From Bacteroidota bacterium (lineage in GTDB: Bacteria > Bacteroidota > Bacteroidia > CAILMK01), in the NCBI GenBank assembly GCA_013288555.1, contig JABDBQ010000025.1, positions 654 through 37,037 of the forward strand: a DNA stretch of 36,384 nucleotides. Direction: 5' to 3'. Made by a program: the position numbers and the translations under genes. The stretch's first letter is position 1; each line of letters begins with the position of its first letter. Under the pieces are notes generated by a model. That model searched no databases and had not been told where the DNA came from. It saw only the letters and a program-made list of their open reading frames with translations. This document shows, in pieces, positions 16,055 through 24,434 of this stretch.

Positions 16055-17116
16055 ATGACGAACCCGGAACAAATATTACCCCCGCCGCAAAATACATCTT
16101 CTTTATGGTATGGCCCCGACATGGAGAAGCGAAAGAGTGAGTGGACATTGGAACTCAGTTCTGCTGAAATTACAGAGCTGGAAGCTGCAGCTGAACCCTT
16201 ACTCGCTGCTAAACAGGATATAGCAAATCTCAATAAAGAAAAATTTCCTTTGCCGATACTTGCTCCCAGGCTTGCAACAATACGCAATGAATTGATCAAA
16301 GGTCGCGGTTTTGCACTGATCAGGGGACTACCTGTTTCGCGATACAACGAGCAGGAAGCGGGTACTATTTTTTATGGTTTGGGTTGTCATATCGGGAGCC
16401 CGAGATCTCAGAATGCAAAAGGACATATGCTTGGCCATGTTCGCGATTTAGGCATGAAAGGGAATGATCCGAATGTCCGGATTTATCAGACAAATGAACG
16501 TCAGACTTTTCACACCGATTCTGCCGATGTGGTAGGTCTTTTATGCCTGAAAACAGCTAAAAAGGGTGGTACTTCTTTATTGGTAAGTGCTTCCGCCATC
16601 TATAACGAAATGCGTGAGCATCGGCCTGATTTACTGGAAATTCTGCTTCAACCGATCGCAACAGACCGCAGAGGTGAGGTACCTGAAGGCATGCTGCCCT
16701 ACTTACTTATCCCAGTTTTTACTTTATATGAGGGGTGTCTGACTGTATTTTACCAACGCCAATACATTGATTCTGCACAACGGTTTGATGATGCGCCACG
16801 GCTTACACCTATGCATGTTGAAGCGCTTGATATGTTTGATCGCCTGGCAAATGATCCCAGACTAAATCTTTCCATGAACCTGGCACCTGGTGACATACAG
16901 TTTGTTTACAACCATGCGCTTCTGCACGATAGAACCGGCTTTGAAGACTGGGAAGATCCCGAACAAAAACGTCATCTTCTCAGGCTATGGCTTTCGGTTC
17001 CCGGCGACAGGCCATTGCCTGATATATTTGCATCACGTTTCGGATCCACTGAAATCGGCAACCGCGGCGGAATTATTGTGCAAGGAACTACATTGACAAT
17101 TCCATGGACGAATTAA
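16055..17116 (+). CDS. TauD/TfdA-family Fe(II)/2-oxoglutarate-dependent dioxygenase
   Basis: The 353-residue protein carries the facial-triad HxD motif at H153-x-D155 ('FHTDSADVVG'), the distal His at H291 ('HALLHDRTGF') and the 2-oxoglutarate-binding Arg at about R310 ('HLLRLWLS'). These are the standard active-site elements of the TauD/TfdA superfamily, which hydroxylates or cleaves small substrates using oxygen and 2-oxoglutarate. The soluble chain has no signal peptide. Its 3' end overlaps the DUF5946 gene by 13 nt, so the two are translationally linked. No sulfonate or transporter genes flank it, so taurine itself is not an obvious substrate. Confidence 0.87.
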   Translation: MTNPEQILPPPQNTSSLWYGPDMEKRKSEWTLELSSAEITELEAAAEPLLAAKQDIANLNKEKFPLPILAPRLATIRNELIKGRGFALIRGLPVSRYNEQEAGTIFYGLGCHIGSPRSQNAKGHMLGHVRDLGMKGNDPNVRIYQTNERQTFHTDSADVVGLLCLKTAKKGGTSLLVSASAIYNEMREHRPDLLEILLQPIATDRRGEVPEGMLPYLLIPVFTLYEGCLTVFYQRQYIDSAQRFDDAPRLTPMHVEALDMFDRLANDPRLNLSMNLAPGDIQFVYNHALLHDRTGFEDWEDPEQKRHLLRLWLSVPGDRPLPDIFASRFGSTEIGNRGGIIVQGTTLTIPWTN

Positions 17117-17544
17117 AAACAGATCAAAGAACCGACCAGGATTTGTACTACGAACTTTCGATGTATACACTTAACCTCGGAGACACTGCTTTTATTCATC
17201 AGTATATTGTTGACGCTTACTGTGCCCGGCATGCAAACCAGGAAACAAAACCAATTGCAATAGCATTTGCCCTGATGGGCTTGTATCTTCATCATGAAAA
17301 AAATTATTCCGGAAAACAAGTACAATCGGCTCATATGCGAATGGCTCAAAAAAAGAAAGAATGGCCACAGTTTATTTTCCCCATTGAAAGAGGAAGCATA
17401 ACTGTTGCAGAAGTATTAAAAGCCAAACCAGGACCCGACAGAAACGAGATGATCAATCAATGGTCAGAAAATGTTTGGCAGGCCTGGATAGAGAATCGAA
17501 CAACAATTTCTCATTGGCTGAAAACCGAACTCGGAATCGTTTGA
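17104..17544 (+). CDS. DUF5946 family protein
   Basis: The 146-residue soluble protein has the pattern I associate with DUF5946: an N-terminal part rich in Tyr/His ('YIVDAYCARHAN'), a central 'LYLHHEKNYSGKQVQSAHM' segment, 'WPQFIFPIERGSITVAEVL' and a C-terminal 'WSENVWQAWIENRTTISHWL'. Several conserved-looking His, Cys and Trp residues hint at a metal or small-ligand site, but no function is established. It begins inside the last codons of the TauD-type gene (13-nt overlap), so the two probably work in one pathway. It converges on the oxidoreductase gene with a 34-nt gap and no visible terminator. Confidence 0.7.
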   Translation: MDELKTDQRTDQDLYYELSMYTLNLGDTAFIHQYIVDAYCARHANQETKPIAIAFALMGLYLHHEKNYSGKQVQSAHMRMAQKKKEWPQFIFPIERGSITVAEVLKAKPGPDRNEMINQWSENVWQAWIENRTTISHWLKTELGIV

Positions 17545-17578
17545 AAATTTATAGATTTTTGAGATCGTTACCGACTCC

Positions 17579-18739
17579 TCATATTTTTAATTTTCGGGCC
17601 ATCCAATTGATAAGTTTCAGGTTGGTATCCAACCGGGCAAAAGAATTTATGAGCCGGGGAAACCTGGTCATCAGTTTTAGAATAAATGAACTCCTGGCAA
17701 GTTCAAAACCAATTTTTTTGTAGAGATTTTTATCGTATTCTGACATTTGAAGAGAAGAAAAATTATTGGTTTTGAAGCATTTAACAGCTTGTTCTGCTGC
17801 AAAAAGTCCGCTCCATACCGCTTTGTCAATGCCATGCCCTTGTAACGGGTCTATTAATGAAGCGGCATCTCCACAAAGCATATACCTGTTGCCGGATAAT
17901 GGAGTTTTATTCTTCCATACAGGCAGTCCGAAACCTTTTGTATCACCGAGCAATTTTGCTCCCTTGAAACGATCTGAAATGCCGGGATAATCTGTAATGA
18001 TTTTATTCAAATTATTGCGAAGATTTACAGCATCGCCATTTTTTTGGCTATTATTTCCTGAAATACCAAAGCCGACATTAGCCATTCCATTATCTAAGGG
18101 GAAAATCCAAAAATAACCCGGCAATTCCTTAAATAAATGGAACTCGTTAATACCTGGTTTTATACCATAAACACCCGAATAATAAGCACGAACGGCAGCA
18201 GATGAATCGCCTTTCGATGGCATGTTTCCACCCAATTGCCGGGCAACAACAGAGTTTGCTCCATCGCAGCCAATGATGATGCCAGAATTCAGCATCTCAC
18301 CATCCTGGAAAGTACAAATAACCCGCTCATTTTCAATAGCTACTTGATTTAGTCTCTTGTTTTCTAATATTATGGTAGAAGTTTCATTTCGAATAAGGTT
18401 AATGAGGAAATTATCGAAATTGATGCGTTTGCTGTTGTATGCCTGCATCTTCCATTTTAACGTAATCGCCTTACCATTGGGTGCAAAAATCTTCGATGAA
18501 TTTATTTCAGCCCTTTCTGAAAATCCCCGCAATGATTTCCCCCATTCAGGATTAATTCTGTCTATTGCCTTTAATGTCTGTCCGGGTATGGCATCTCCGC
18601 AAATTTTATCCCTGGGAAATTTTTCTTTATCTATGAGCGCTACACGCAAACCGCTATTATGCAACGCCAGCGCACAGGCACAACCAGCTGGTCCTGAGCC
18701 GATAATGGCTACATCATAATCGGGAATATATCTTTCCAA
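17579..18739 (-). CDS. Geranylgeranyl-reductase-family FAD-dependent oxidoreductase
   Basis: The 386-residue protein starts with a Rossmann dinucleotide motif (G14-S-G-P-A-G19), followed by '[13 protein letters not shown]' (about 37-49), a '[13 protein letters not shown]' motif and, near residues 288-305, '[16 protein letters not shown]', which contacts FAD. This arrangement is typical of the geranylgeranyl reductase/PHBH-like group that reduces isoprenoid chains or hydroxylates aromatic compounds. The start codon is TTG at 18739: in-frame stops lie three and four codons further upstream and no early ATG exists. A -7 element TATATTTG lies on this strand at 18795-18802. It is divergent from the symporter gene at 18932. 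The substrate is unknown. Confidence 0.82.
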   Translation of the reverse strand: MERYIPDYDVAIIGSGPAGCACALALHNSGLRVALIDKEKFPRDKICGDAIPGQTLKAIDRINPEWGKSLRGFSERAEINSSKIFAPNGKAITLKWKMQAYNSKRINFDNFLINLIRNETSTIILENKRLNQVAIENERVICTFQDGEMLNSGIIIGCDGANSVVARQLGGNMPSKGDSSAAVRAYYSGVYGIKPGINEFHLFKELPGYFWIFPLDNGMANVGFGISGNNSQKNGDAVNLRNNLNKIITDYPGISDRFKGAKLLGDTKGFGLPVWKNKTPLSGNRYMLCGDAASLIDPLQGHGIDKAVWSGLFAAEQAVKCFKTNNFSSLQMSEYDKNLYKKIGFELARSSFILKLMTRFPRLINSFARLDTNLKLINWMARKLKI

Positions 18740-18794
18740 TTTGTTTTTCTATTATGTGGTATCCTATACTGAATACCATTTAATAAGCGGACGC

Positions 18795-18802
18795 CAAATA
18801 TA
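18795..18802 (-). promoter_or_regulatory. -7 promoter element TATATTTG for the flavoprotein gene
   Basis: Perfect match to the Bacteroidota -7 consensus TAnnTTTG, about 56 nt upstream of the TTG start; no convincing -33 element is seen. Confidence 0.5.
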
Positions 18803-18931
18803 GGCAATTCAAATTTTCTCACCATTTGAATAACAAAAACGAAGATATCTGTCCGTGCATTATTGACTTGACTTTGCCACCCTCCGCTTTCTCGTCTCTT
18901 TTCGTTTACTTTGTCTTTTTTATAATATTCC

Positions 18932-20314
18932 ATGCAGGAGCAGCAAAAACAAAGCAATCGCCTTACATTATATATCCTTGCGGGTCTGCTTCTGGGTATA
19001 GGACTGGGATTCTGGCTGAATGGGACTTATGTTCGTGATGAAAACGCGACAATTGCAGCTTCTCAAATAAGCATTGCATCTAACAGATTGGCCCTTAAAA
19101 ATATATCAGATACAAACAGCCTGACCTATAAAAGCCTGCAGAAAGATATTGTGTTGCAGGCAGCCAGGCAAAAAAAAGCTACGGCTGTTATAGATAAGAA
19201 ATTAGAGCCTTTTTCTTTGATGGGTGATTTGTTTCTGCGCCTGATAAAAATGATCATCGCGCCATTGGTTTTTTCTACACTCGTGGTGGGAGTCTCAAAG
19301 CTCGGAGATATCAAATCCGTGGGCAGAATTGGCGCTAAAACACTTCTATGGTTTGTATCGGCTTCCATTACCAGTTTGTTCCTCGGAATGCTGCTTGTAA
19401 ATGTATTGAAACCGGGTGAAACCATGCATCTGGCTTTGCCATTTGACAACCACAATAGCCTGTCGAATGCAGGGTTTACGGTAAAGGATTTTCTCTATCA
19501 TGTTTTCCCGACAAGTGTTATTGACGCCATGGCCCGAAATGAAATACTTCAGATCGTTGTGTTCGCTATATTATTTGGAATCGCCACAGCTGCGCTTGGA
19601 GAAAAAGGCCATGCCGTCACTCAGTTGTTCGATACCATTTCTCATATTATCCTGAAAATGACCGGATATATCATGATGCTGGCACCGGTAGCGGTTTTCG
19701 GGGCGATATGTGCCGTAATTGCCAAAGAAGGACCCGGGATATTACAGACTTATTTTATATTTATCCTGGAATTTTACGGAGGGCTTTTTCTCTTGTGGAT
19801 CATCCTTTTTCTGGCGGGTTCTCTTTTTGCCGGGAAAAGGATTTTAAGACTGCTCAACTATATTAAAGAGCCCATCCTTTTGGCCTTCAGCACAAGCAGC
19901 AGTGAAGCTGCTTTCCCAAAAACATTGCTGGCACTTGAACGGTTTGGGTGTGAGCCCAGGATCGTGAGTTTTGTATTGCCGCTCGGCTATTCTTTCAACC
20001 TTGATGGCGGCATGATGTACATGACTTTTGCATCGCTATTTGTCGCCCAGTCCTATGGCATTCATCTTGATTTCGCCACACAAATAAGTATGCTTTTCGT
20101 GCTTATGCTTACCAGTAAAGGAATAGCGGGTGTACCCAGAGCATCACTTGTAGTAGTAGCAGCGATACTGGCCACTTTCAATTTGCCTGAAGCCGGGTTA
20201 GCCCTGCTCCTTGGCATTGATCCTTTGCTTGATATGGGAAGAAGCGCTACCAATGTTTTAGGCAACAGCATTGCAACTGTAGTTGTGAGTAAGAGTGAAG
20301 AAGGGAAATACTGA
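18932..20314 (+). CDS. Dicarboxylate/amino-acid:cation symporter (DAACS family)
   Basis: The 460-residue inner-membrane transporter has an eight-helix plan with two re-entrant hairpins. Family hallmarks are visible in order: the serine-rich HP1 tip 'STSSSEAAFPKTL' (from about residue 320), the TM7 signature 'GYSFNLDGG' (about 352, in place of the more usual NMDGT), the HP2 tip 'GIAGVPRASLVV' (about 400) and the TM8 substrate site 'DMGRSATNVLGN' (from about 434). It would co-import acidic amino acids or C4-dicarboxylates with H+ or Na+. A polar stretch of about 55 residues lies between the first helix and the next, longer than in GltP. A -7-like TTACTTTG occurs at 18906-18913. It converges on the cupin gene with only 18 nt between stops. 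Confidence 0.9.
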   Translation: MQEQQKQSNRLTLYILAGLLLGIGLGFWLNGTYVRDENATIAASQISIASNRLALKNISDTNSLTYKSLQKDIVLQAARQKKATAVIDKKLEPFSLMGDLFLRLIKMIIAPLVFSTLVVGVSKLGDIKSVGRIGAKTLLWFVSASITSLFLGMLLVNVLKPGETMHLALPFDNHNSLSNAGFTVKDFLYHVFPTSVIDAMARNEILQIVVFAILFGIATAALGEKGHAVTQLFDTISHIILKMTGYIMMLAPVAVFGAICAVIAKEGPGILQTYFIFILEFYGGLFLLWIILFLAGSLFAGKRILRLLNYIKEPILLAFSTSSSEAAFPKTLLALERFGCEPRIVSFVLPLGYSFNLDGGMMYMTFASLFVAQSYGIHLDFATQISMLFVLMLTSKGIAGVPRASLVVVAAILATFNLPEAGLALLLGIDPLLDMGRSATNVLGNSIATVVVSKSEEGKY

Positions 20315-20332
20315 GGATGAGAAGCCGGGAAA

Positions 20333-20728
20333 TCATTTCCTATACTGCTCATCGCTCACCTTTTCCATCCATTCTACGGTGCTGCCATTAAGTTCTTCCT
20401 GGATCGCGATATGGGTCATAGCCGTTGTCGGTGAAGCACCATGCCAATGTCTTTCGCCTGCAGGAAACCAGACCACATCACCCGGATGAATCTCCTCAAC
20501 CGGACCGCCTTCATGCTGCGCCCAGCCCATCCCTGCTGTCACAATCAAAGTCTGACCAAGGGGATGCGTATGCCAGGCTGTCCGGGCTCCTGGCTCGAAT
20601 GTGACGCTGTTTGCTGCCGCACGGGCAGGTGAATTTACTGGGAATAGCGGATCAATACGAACAGTACCTGTAAACCAGTCTTCGGGACCTTTGTTGGAGG
20701 GCTGTGAGCCGACTCTTTTGATTTCCAT
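20333..20728 (-). CDS. Cupin protein closely resembling manganese hydroxynitrile lyase (GtHNL type)
   Basis: The 131-residue single-domain cupin has metal ligands at H53, H55, Q59 ('[12 protein letters not shown]') and H94 ('ERHWHG'), the same positions and spacing as the bacterial cupin hydroxynitrile lyase from Granulicella as I recall it; the opening 'MEIKRVGSQ' and the closing 'DEQYR' also match that family. Such proteins are often annotated as (R)-mandelonitrile lyase or as carboxymuconolactone-decarboxylase-like cupins. The lyase activity is promiscuous in some members, so the cellular role remains open. A -7 element TAAATTTG lies upstream at 20766-20773. The gene converges on the symporter. 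Confidence 0.83.
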   Translation of the reverse strand: MEIKRVGSQPSNKGPEDWFTGTVRIDPLFPVNSPARAAANSVTFEPGARTAWHTHPLGQTLIVTAGMGWAQHEGGPVEEIHPGDVVWFPAGERHWHGASPTTAMTHIAIQEELNGSTVEWMEKVSDEQYRK

Positions 20729-20765
20729 ATTTAATATGTTCAGTGGTTTGCATTTGATTGATTAG

Positions 20766-20773
20766 CAAATTTA
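20766..20773 (-). promoter_or_regulatory. -7 promoter element TAAATTTG for the cupin gene
   Basis: Match to TAnnTTTG on the minus strand, 37 nt upstream of the cupin ATG. Confidence 0.5.
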
Positions 20774-20804
20774 AGCATTTGACTCTAAATTGAGGACGAG
20801 ACAA

Positions 20805-20835
20805 TTCGAGGGTCTGCAAGGCACAGACCCTCGAA
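20805..20835 (-). terminator. Hairpin terminator after the RibD-like gene
   Basis: A perfect 12-bp stem, TTCGAGGGTCTG (20805-20816) with CAGACCCTCGAA (20824-20835), has a 7-nt loop and begins 3 nt past the stop of the gene ending at 20839. The T-tract is poor on this strand and better on the other (GTTTTATAT), so termination efficiency is uncertain. Confidence 0.65.
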
Positions 20836-20838
20836 GTT

Positions 20839-21402
20839 TTATATAGGTTTATACGTAAGCACAACCACGCCATCTTTAAATGCTTTGCTTGAGATGAGTT
20901 CAAGTTTTAGTTGATGTTTTATGCCTTTGAATATGGATGTGCCATTACCTATGGCAATAGGGTCTATCATGAATTGAAATTGGTCAATCAAACCACTCTC
21001 AGCAAATTGTGTTACAATACTTCCGCTGCCAAGTATGGTCATATCATTACCCGGTGTACTTTTTAGCTTTTTTATTTCTTCCACAATATTGCCGCCGATG
21101 ACCCTGGTATTGTTCCAGTCTGATTTTTTGATTGAATTTGAAAAGACAATTTTTTCCGCTTTATTCATTCCTCTTGCCACATCCGGAAGCATGTTAATGG
21201 CATTCTCCGTGGGCCAAAAGCTTACCATCTGGTCATAGGTAACACGACCCATAACCAGTGTGTTTTCATATTGCAACTTGTCTTCAGCATATGCCGTTTC
21301 TTCGCTGCTTTGCTGATGTTGGTGCCAGGCATATTCACCTCTGTTCGGGCCTTCAAAATAGCCTTCGAGGGTCATGAAGTTAAATACAGTTAATTTTCTC
21401 AT
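20839..21402 (-). CDS. RibD/dihydrofolate-reductase-like family protein
   Basis: The 187-residue protein starts 'MRKLTVFNFMTLEGYFEGP' and has 'LVMGRVTYDQMVSFWP' in the middle and 'MTILGSGSIVTQFAESGLID' towards the C-terminus. This is the layout of the RibD C-terminal/DHFR-like reductase family, which uses NADPH; most stand-alone members have no defined substrate. Its promoter carries TATTTTTG (21442-21449) and an FNR/CRP-type palindrome (21472-21485). The Crp/Fnr-family gene ends 89 nt upstream on the same strand. A second, diverged member of the family is encoded at 24435. Confidence 0.85.
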   Translation of the reverse strand: MRKLTVFNFMTLEGYFEGPNRGEYAWHQHQQSSEETAYAEDKLQYENTLVMGRVTYDQMVSFWPTENAINMLPDVARGMNKAEKIVFSNSIKKSDWNNTRVIGGNIVEEIKKLKSTPGNDMTILGSGSIVTQFAESGLIDQFQFMIDPIAIGNGTSIFKGIKHQLKLELISSKAFKDGVVVLTYKPI

Positions 21403-21441
21403 TGTTTTTGTTTTAAGTGATTAATGAATTTGATTACGGGG

Positions 21442-21485
21442 CAAAAATACCTTGCCTCAGATCACCGGACATTGACATAGATCAA
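21442..21485 (-). promoter_or_regulatory. FNR/CRP-type palindrome plus -7 element upstream of the RibD-like gene
   Basis: On the gene's strand the palindrome reads TTGAT-CTAT-GTCAA (21472-21485) and the -7 element reads TATTTTTG (21442-21449). The palindrome centre is 29.5 bp upstream of the -7 element, which puts it at roughly -41 from the expected start of transcription, the classic class II activator position. The same spacing occurs at 35309-35352. Confidence 0.6.
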
Positions 21486-21491
21486 AAAACG

Positions 21492-22058
21492 CTATCTGGA
21501 TTTTAGCCTGCTTAATGTTTCCTGCGAAACATCAATATAAGATGCCAGTATTTTATTAGAAAGACGCTGGACTAAAAAAGGGGTCTCTTTAAGTACCAGT
21601 TCATATCGTTGTTTGGCAGAAAGCGTTACCAGGCCTTCAATCTTTTTGTTCTGAAACGAATAAGCCATTTCTAATATTCTTTGATAGAATACTTTCCAAT
21701 TGATCATTTCAGCATTCAATTTATAAAAATCCTCGTAGCTGATGACCAATAGTTCCGTATCTTCAAGTGTGTCAATAAATTCAAAGGACGGTTTTTGGGA
21801 AATAAAGCTTGTTAATGCAGTCCCGATGGAAGGCTCGCACATCACATATCTGGTTTTTTCATGTCCTTCCTTCGTGATAAATGCCGTCCTGATACATCCC
21901 CTCGAGATATAATAAAACTTATTGCAGACCTCGCCCTGGGCAAGTAAAACATCATTCTTTTTTACGGATCTGGGCTTAAAGCATGCTGCAATTTTGCCTA
22001 ATTCTTCCTCATTGAAATCAATGAAATACTTTAGGAATATTTTAAAGTTGTCATGCAT
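21492..22058 (-). CDS. Crp/Fnr-family transcriptional regulator
   Basis: The 188-residue protein has an N-terminal cyclic-nucleotide-binding-like jelly roll (about 1-120; 'VLLAQGEVCNKFYYISRGCI', 'ISYEDFYKL') and a C-terminal winged helix whose recognition helix is in 'ILASYIDVSQETLSRLK'. It belongs to the short Bacteroidota Crp/Fnr group often found beside small oxidoreductase genes. There is no N-terminal cysteine cluster, so it is not an iron-sulfur FNR. The likely target is the promoter immediately downstream, with its palindrome at 21472-21485; that link is inferred from position. Confidence 0.87.
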   Translation of the reverse strand: MHDNFKIFLKYFIDFNEEELGKIAACFKPRSVKKNDVLLAQGEVCNKFYYISRGCIRTAFITKEGHEKTRYVMCEPSIGTALTSFISQKPSFEFIDTLEDTELLVISYEDFYKLNAEMINWKVFYQRILEMAYSFQNKKIEGLVTLSAKQRYELVLKETPFLVQRLSNKILASYIDVSQETLSRLKSR

Positions 22059-22161
22059 TGGTTCAGCAAAGTAAGGAGATTTTTATTACTTAACCATCGC
22101 TTCCTTATTATACTTCCTCTTACATTTCCTGGTTAGAATATAAACATCCAAAATCAAATAC

Positions 22162-23025
22162 CTAATTGATCTGTGAAACAAAACTTCCTCCCTTAACTGT
22201 AACTATATCTGAGGAATTTTGGGTATTTACTGCGATATATTGAAAAGTGCCCATAATTACGGTTGGACTTCTTTGAGTGATAGTTATTGTACCGCTCGTA
22301 GATTTATAAATTAATGCCGCTGGTGAATAGGATGCCTGAAAGTTGCCTGAGGAACCAATATTATAAGTACCGGTTTTTACATTCTGGGGAAGAATAATCT
22401 GCATTAAATTGGGACTGCAATTAACATCAATTGAAATTTGTCCCTGATAGGTAAACTCACCAATTTCACTTGCAGGGATTTTAGGACTGAAGCTTTGCCC
22501 ATTTACTGTTGCAGAAAATTCATATCGGGTTTTATTTATAAAAGGGAGGTTAGTAAAAGTCCCGTTAGTTATATTTTTAATTGATTTATCAAAGGCATTC
22601 ACACCAGTAAAGCTAAAAGTACCCGAAACCAATTGATTTGAAGTGTCAAGTGATAATAAGTTTATAGATCCTGTAGCTTTAGAGCTAAGTCCTGTTGCAT
22701 ATATTGTAAAATTGGATGAATTTTTAGGCGTGTATGTAGCGCTGCTTACAGATCCTGAATCAAGGCTGTATACCCCTGTTTTATATGCTCCTATATTTAA
22801 AACTATCGTCTGCCCGTCGGTTGTTGTTCCTGATATGACCAAGGGGCCGCCGGCATAAGCTCCCAATGCTGTTGTGCAGGCCCATGCGCTACCCTCTATT
22901 GTTGCAGTCATGTCATTTGACGTTGTACTTGAGTTTGCATTTGTAATGGTGCTATTTTTTTTACAAGATGTACTAAAAATGACTGAAGTCATAGAGATAA
23001 ATAAAAAGAGACGGGTTTTTTTCAT
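22162..23025 (-). CDS. Lipoprotein with two DUF6252-like repeats
   Basis: From the ATG at 23025 the protein has 287 residues; a longer reading from 23118 would place 31 odd residues before the signal peptide and is rejected. The signal peptide 'MKKTRLFLFISMTSVIFSTS' is followed by the lipidated Cys and KKN. The mature part contains two similar units (about 38-150 and 165-287), each opening like 'ATIEGSAW' or 'ATVNGQSF', passing through 'KTG(V/T)Y(S/N)' and closing with 'TNGTFTNL' or 'VKGGSF'. I recognise this as the DUF6252-like lipoprotein pattern of Bacteroidota, of unknown function. The protein is Ser/Thr-rich and probably periplasmic or outer-membrane facing. Confidence 0.72.
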   Translation of the reverse strand: MKKTRLFLFISMTSVIFSTSCKKNSTITNANSSTTSNDMTATIEGSAWACTTALGAYAGGPLVISGTTTDGQTIVLNIGAYKTGVYSLDSGSVSSATYTPKNSSNFTIYATGLSSKATGSINLLSLDTSNQLVSGTFSFTGVNAFDKSIKNITNGTFTNLPFINKTRYEFSATVNGQSFSPKIPASEIGEFTYQGQISIDVNCSPNLMQIILPQNVKTGTYNIGSSGNFQASYSPAALIYKSTSGTITITQRSPTVIMGTFQYIAVNTQNSSDIVTVKGGSFVSQIN

Positions 23026-23273
23026 ATTGTTATTGGATTTTAGGTTCAGAAAGGATGCCAATTGAAAATTAATTACCGAAAAATTTACCAATTTAACGTT
23101 TACACTCAATCTGCGCAAACTATGTATTTGGATGCACTGATAACAGAATAATGTCTGAACGCGGAATTTTAATGCGCCAACGCGGCCATTTTATGTATGA
23201 ACGATACATGCTGCTATCGCGGATATTCAAACTATAATCAACCTCAATTCCTGATATGCAGAATATCCAACTT

Positions 23274-24248
23274 TTAAACCACCGCCTCTTTATTATACTT
23301 CCCTTTGTATTCAAGCGGCGACATTCCTGTAATCTTTCGGAAAACTTCACGAAATGCCTTAACGTCGGAATAACCAACCTCATACATCACTTCATTAATA
23401 GTTTTTCGCGTAGATTCAAGCGCCTTTTTAGCTGATTCAATTTTCACACGCTGGGCATATTCAATAGGTGTATTTCCCGTGGCTTTGATAAACCGCCTGT
23501 CAAAATTTCTTCGACCGACCGCGAACTTAGATGACAAATATTCAATGGATATTTTTTCTTCAAGATTTGCCTCGATATATTCCTGTGCTTTTATCACTAT
23601 TTCGTCTCCGTGTCGTTTCTGACCTGTAAATATGGCAAATTCAGATTGACTGTTCCTGTCCATTTCAATCTGGAAAGATTTGGAGCAATAAATGGCTGTT
23701 TGCCGGTCAAAATATTTCTCTACCAGGTAGATCATCAGGTTTAGAAAAGAATAAGCGCCTCCATTGGTATAAATACCATTTTCATCCGTGATCAGTTGGT
23801 CGGTTTGTAAATGCACTTCCGGAAACAGGAGCCTGAAATTTTCCGCTACCTCCCAATGTGTGGAGCATGTTTTTCCCTCCAGTAAACCGGTTGAGGCCAG
23901 CAAAAATGCACCGCTACACATGGAGGCTATTTCAGCACCATTTTTATACTGCGCTGTCATCCAGCTGATAAGATTTTTGTTATCGTCAAATAGATGATCC
24001 GTATAAGGAGCAGCAGGCAGGATGATCAGGTCTGTTTTTTTGACTTCTTCAATATTTTTAGGAAAAACTGAAAGAAAGCCGGAGTCTAATTTCAGTTCTT
24101 TCATAAAACCTGCAATGCAAATTTCAACCCTGGGCTTGTTTCCCATCTTCTGCCAATATGCATTTGCGGTGCTCATAATATGAAACGAGCCTGTTATGCA
24201 GGCAATGACGGCATTCCCCTCAGGTACAACTATAGTTACGTGTTTCAT
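23274..24248 (-). CDS. GlxA-type AraC-family transcriptional regulator (DJ-1/PfpI plus HTH)
   Basis: The 324-residue protein starts at the ATG 24248 ('MKHVTIVVPEGNAV'); a longer reading from 24314 would translate through the hairpin at 24270-24289 and is not favoured. Residues 1 to about 180 form a DJ-1/PfpI-like class I amidotransferase domain with the nucleophile-elbow Cys at C111 ('ASMCSGAFLLAS'). The last 100 residues form an AraC double helix-turn-helix ('YLSSKFAVGRRNFDRRF', 'VGYSDVKAFREVFRK', 'MSPLEYKGKY'). Family members sense small metabolites, and GlxA-like regulators often control neighbouring detoxification genes; here the divergent RibD-like gene at 24435 is the obvious candidate. 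Confidence 0.88.
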   Translation of the reverse strand: MKHVTIVVPEGNAVIACITGSFHIMSTANAYWQKMGNKPRVEICIAGFMKELKLDSGFLSVFPKNIEEVKKTDLIILPAAPYTDHLFDDNKNLISWMTAQYKNGAEIASMCSGAFLLASTGLLEGKTCSTHWEVAENFRLLFPEVHLQTDQLITDENGIYTNGGAYSFLNLMIYLVEKYFDRQTAIYCSKSFQIEMDRNSQSEFAIFTGQKRHGDEIVIKAQEYIEANLEEKISIEYLSSKFAVGRRNFDRRFIKATGNTPIEYAQRVKIESAKKALESTRKTINEVMYEVGYSDVKAFREVFRKITGMSPLEYKGKYNKEAVV

Positions 24249-24269
24249 TGCTTTTGCCTCATCCTGATT

Positions 24270-24289
24270 CCTTCTCCCAAGGGAGAAGG
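24270..24289 (-). promoter_or_regulatory. Hairpin in the 5' leader of the GlxA-type regulator
   Basis: The perfect 9-bp stem CCTTCTCCC/GGGAGAAGG with an AA centre lies 21 nt upstream of the ATG at 24248 and downstream of the -7 element at 24312-24319, so it is inside the predicted leader. It could impede ribosome loading or serve as an operator. Confidence 0.5.
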
Positions 24290-24311
24290 TAAGCGGAATG
24301 TATTTTTTCAG

Positions 24312-24319
24312 CAAAGATA
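24312..24319 (-). promoter_or_regulatory. -7 promoter element TATCTTTG for the GlxA-type regulator
   Basis: Perfect TAnnTTTG match on the minus strand, 63 nt upstream of the ATG; a TTTG on the same strand at 24335-24338 is closer than the usual -33 spacing. Confidence 0.5.
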
Positions 24320-24368
24320 CAAATTCATTATGTCCAAATCAACCCACTAAGAAGTCTATTTAACACCC

Positions 24369-24398
24369 TTTCCAGGTCATATTAAGACAATAATTTTG
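24369..24398 (+). promoter_or_regulatory. Promoter of the second RibD-like gene
   Basis: TAATTTTG (24391-24398) matches TAnnTTTG, with TTTC (24369-24372) at about the -33 spacing (18 bp). It is divergent from the GlxA-type regulator's promoter. Confidence 0.5.
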
Positions 24399-24434
24399 TG
24401 GTGTTAAATTTATCGGATAAAAACAGAAAACAAA

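Noticed and set aside
23120..23383. An 87-codon minus-strand open frame between the lipoprotein and the GlxA-type gene.
   Set aside because: It overlaps the 3' end of the GlxA-type gene in another frame, has no domain pattern and no promoter.
24249..24314. N-terminal extension of the GlxA-type regulator to 24314.
   Set aside because: The extension would start right at the -7 element and translate through the leader hairpin; the family normally starts at the MKHVTIVVPEG-like segment.
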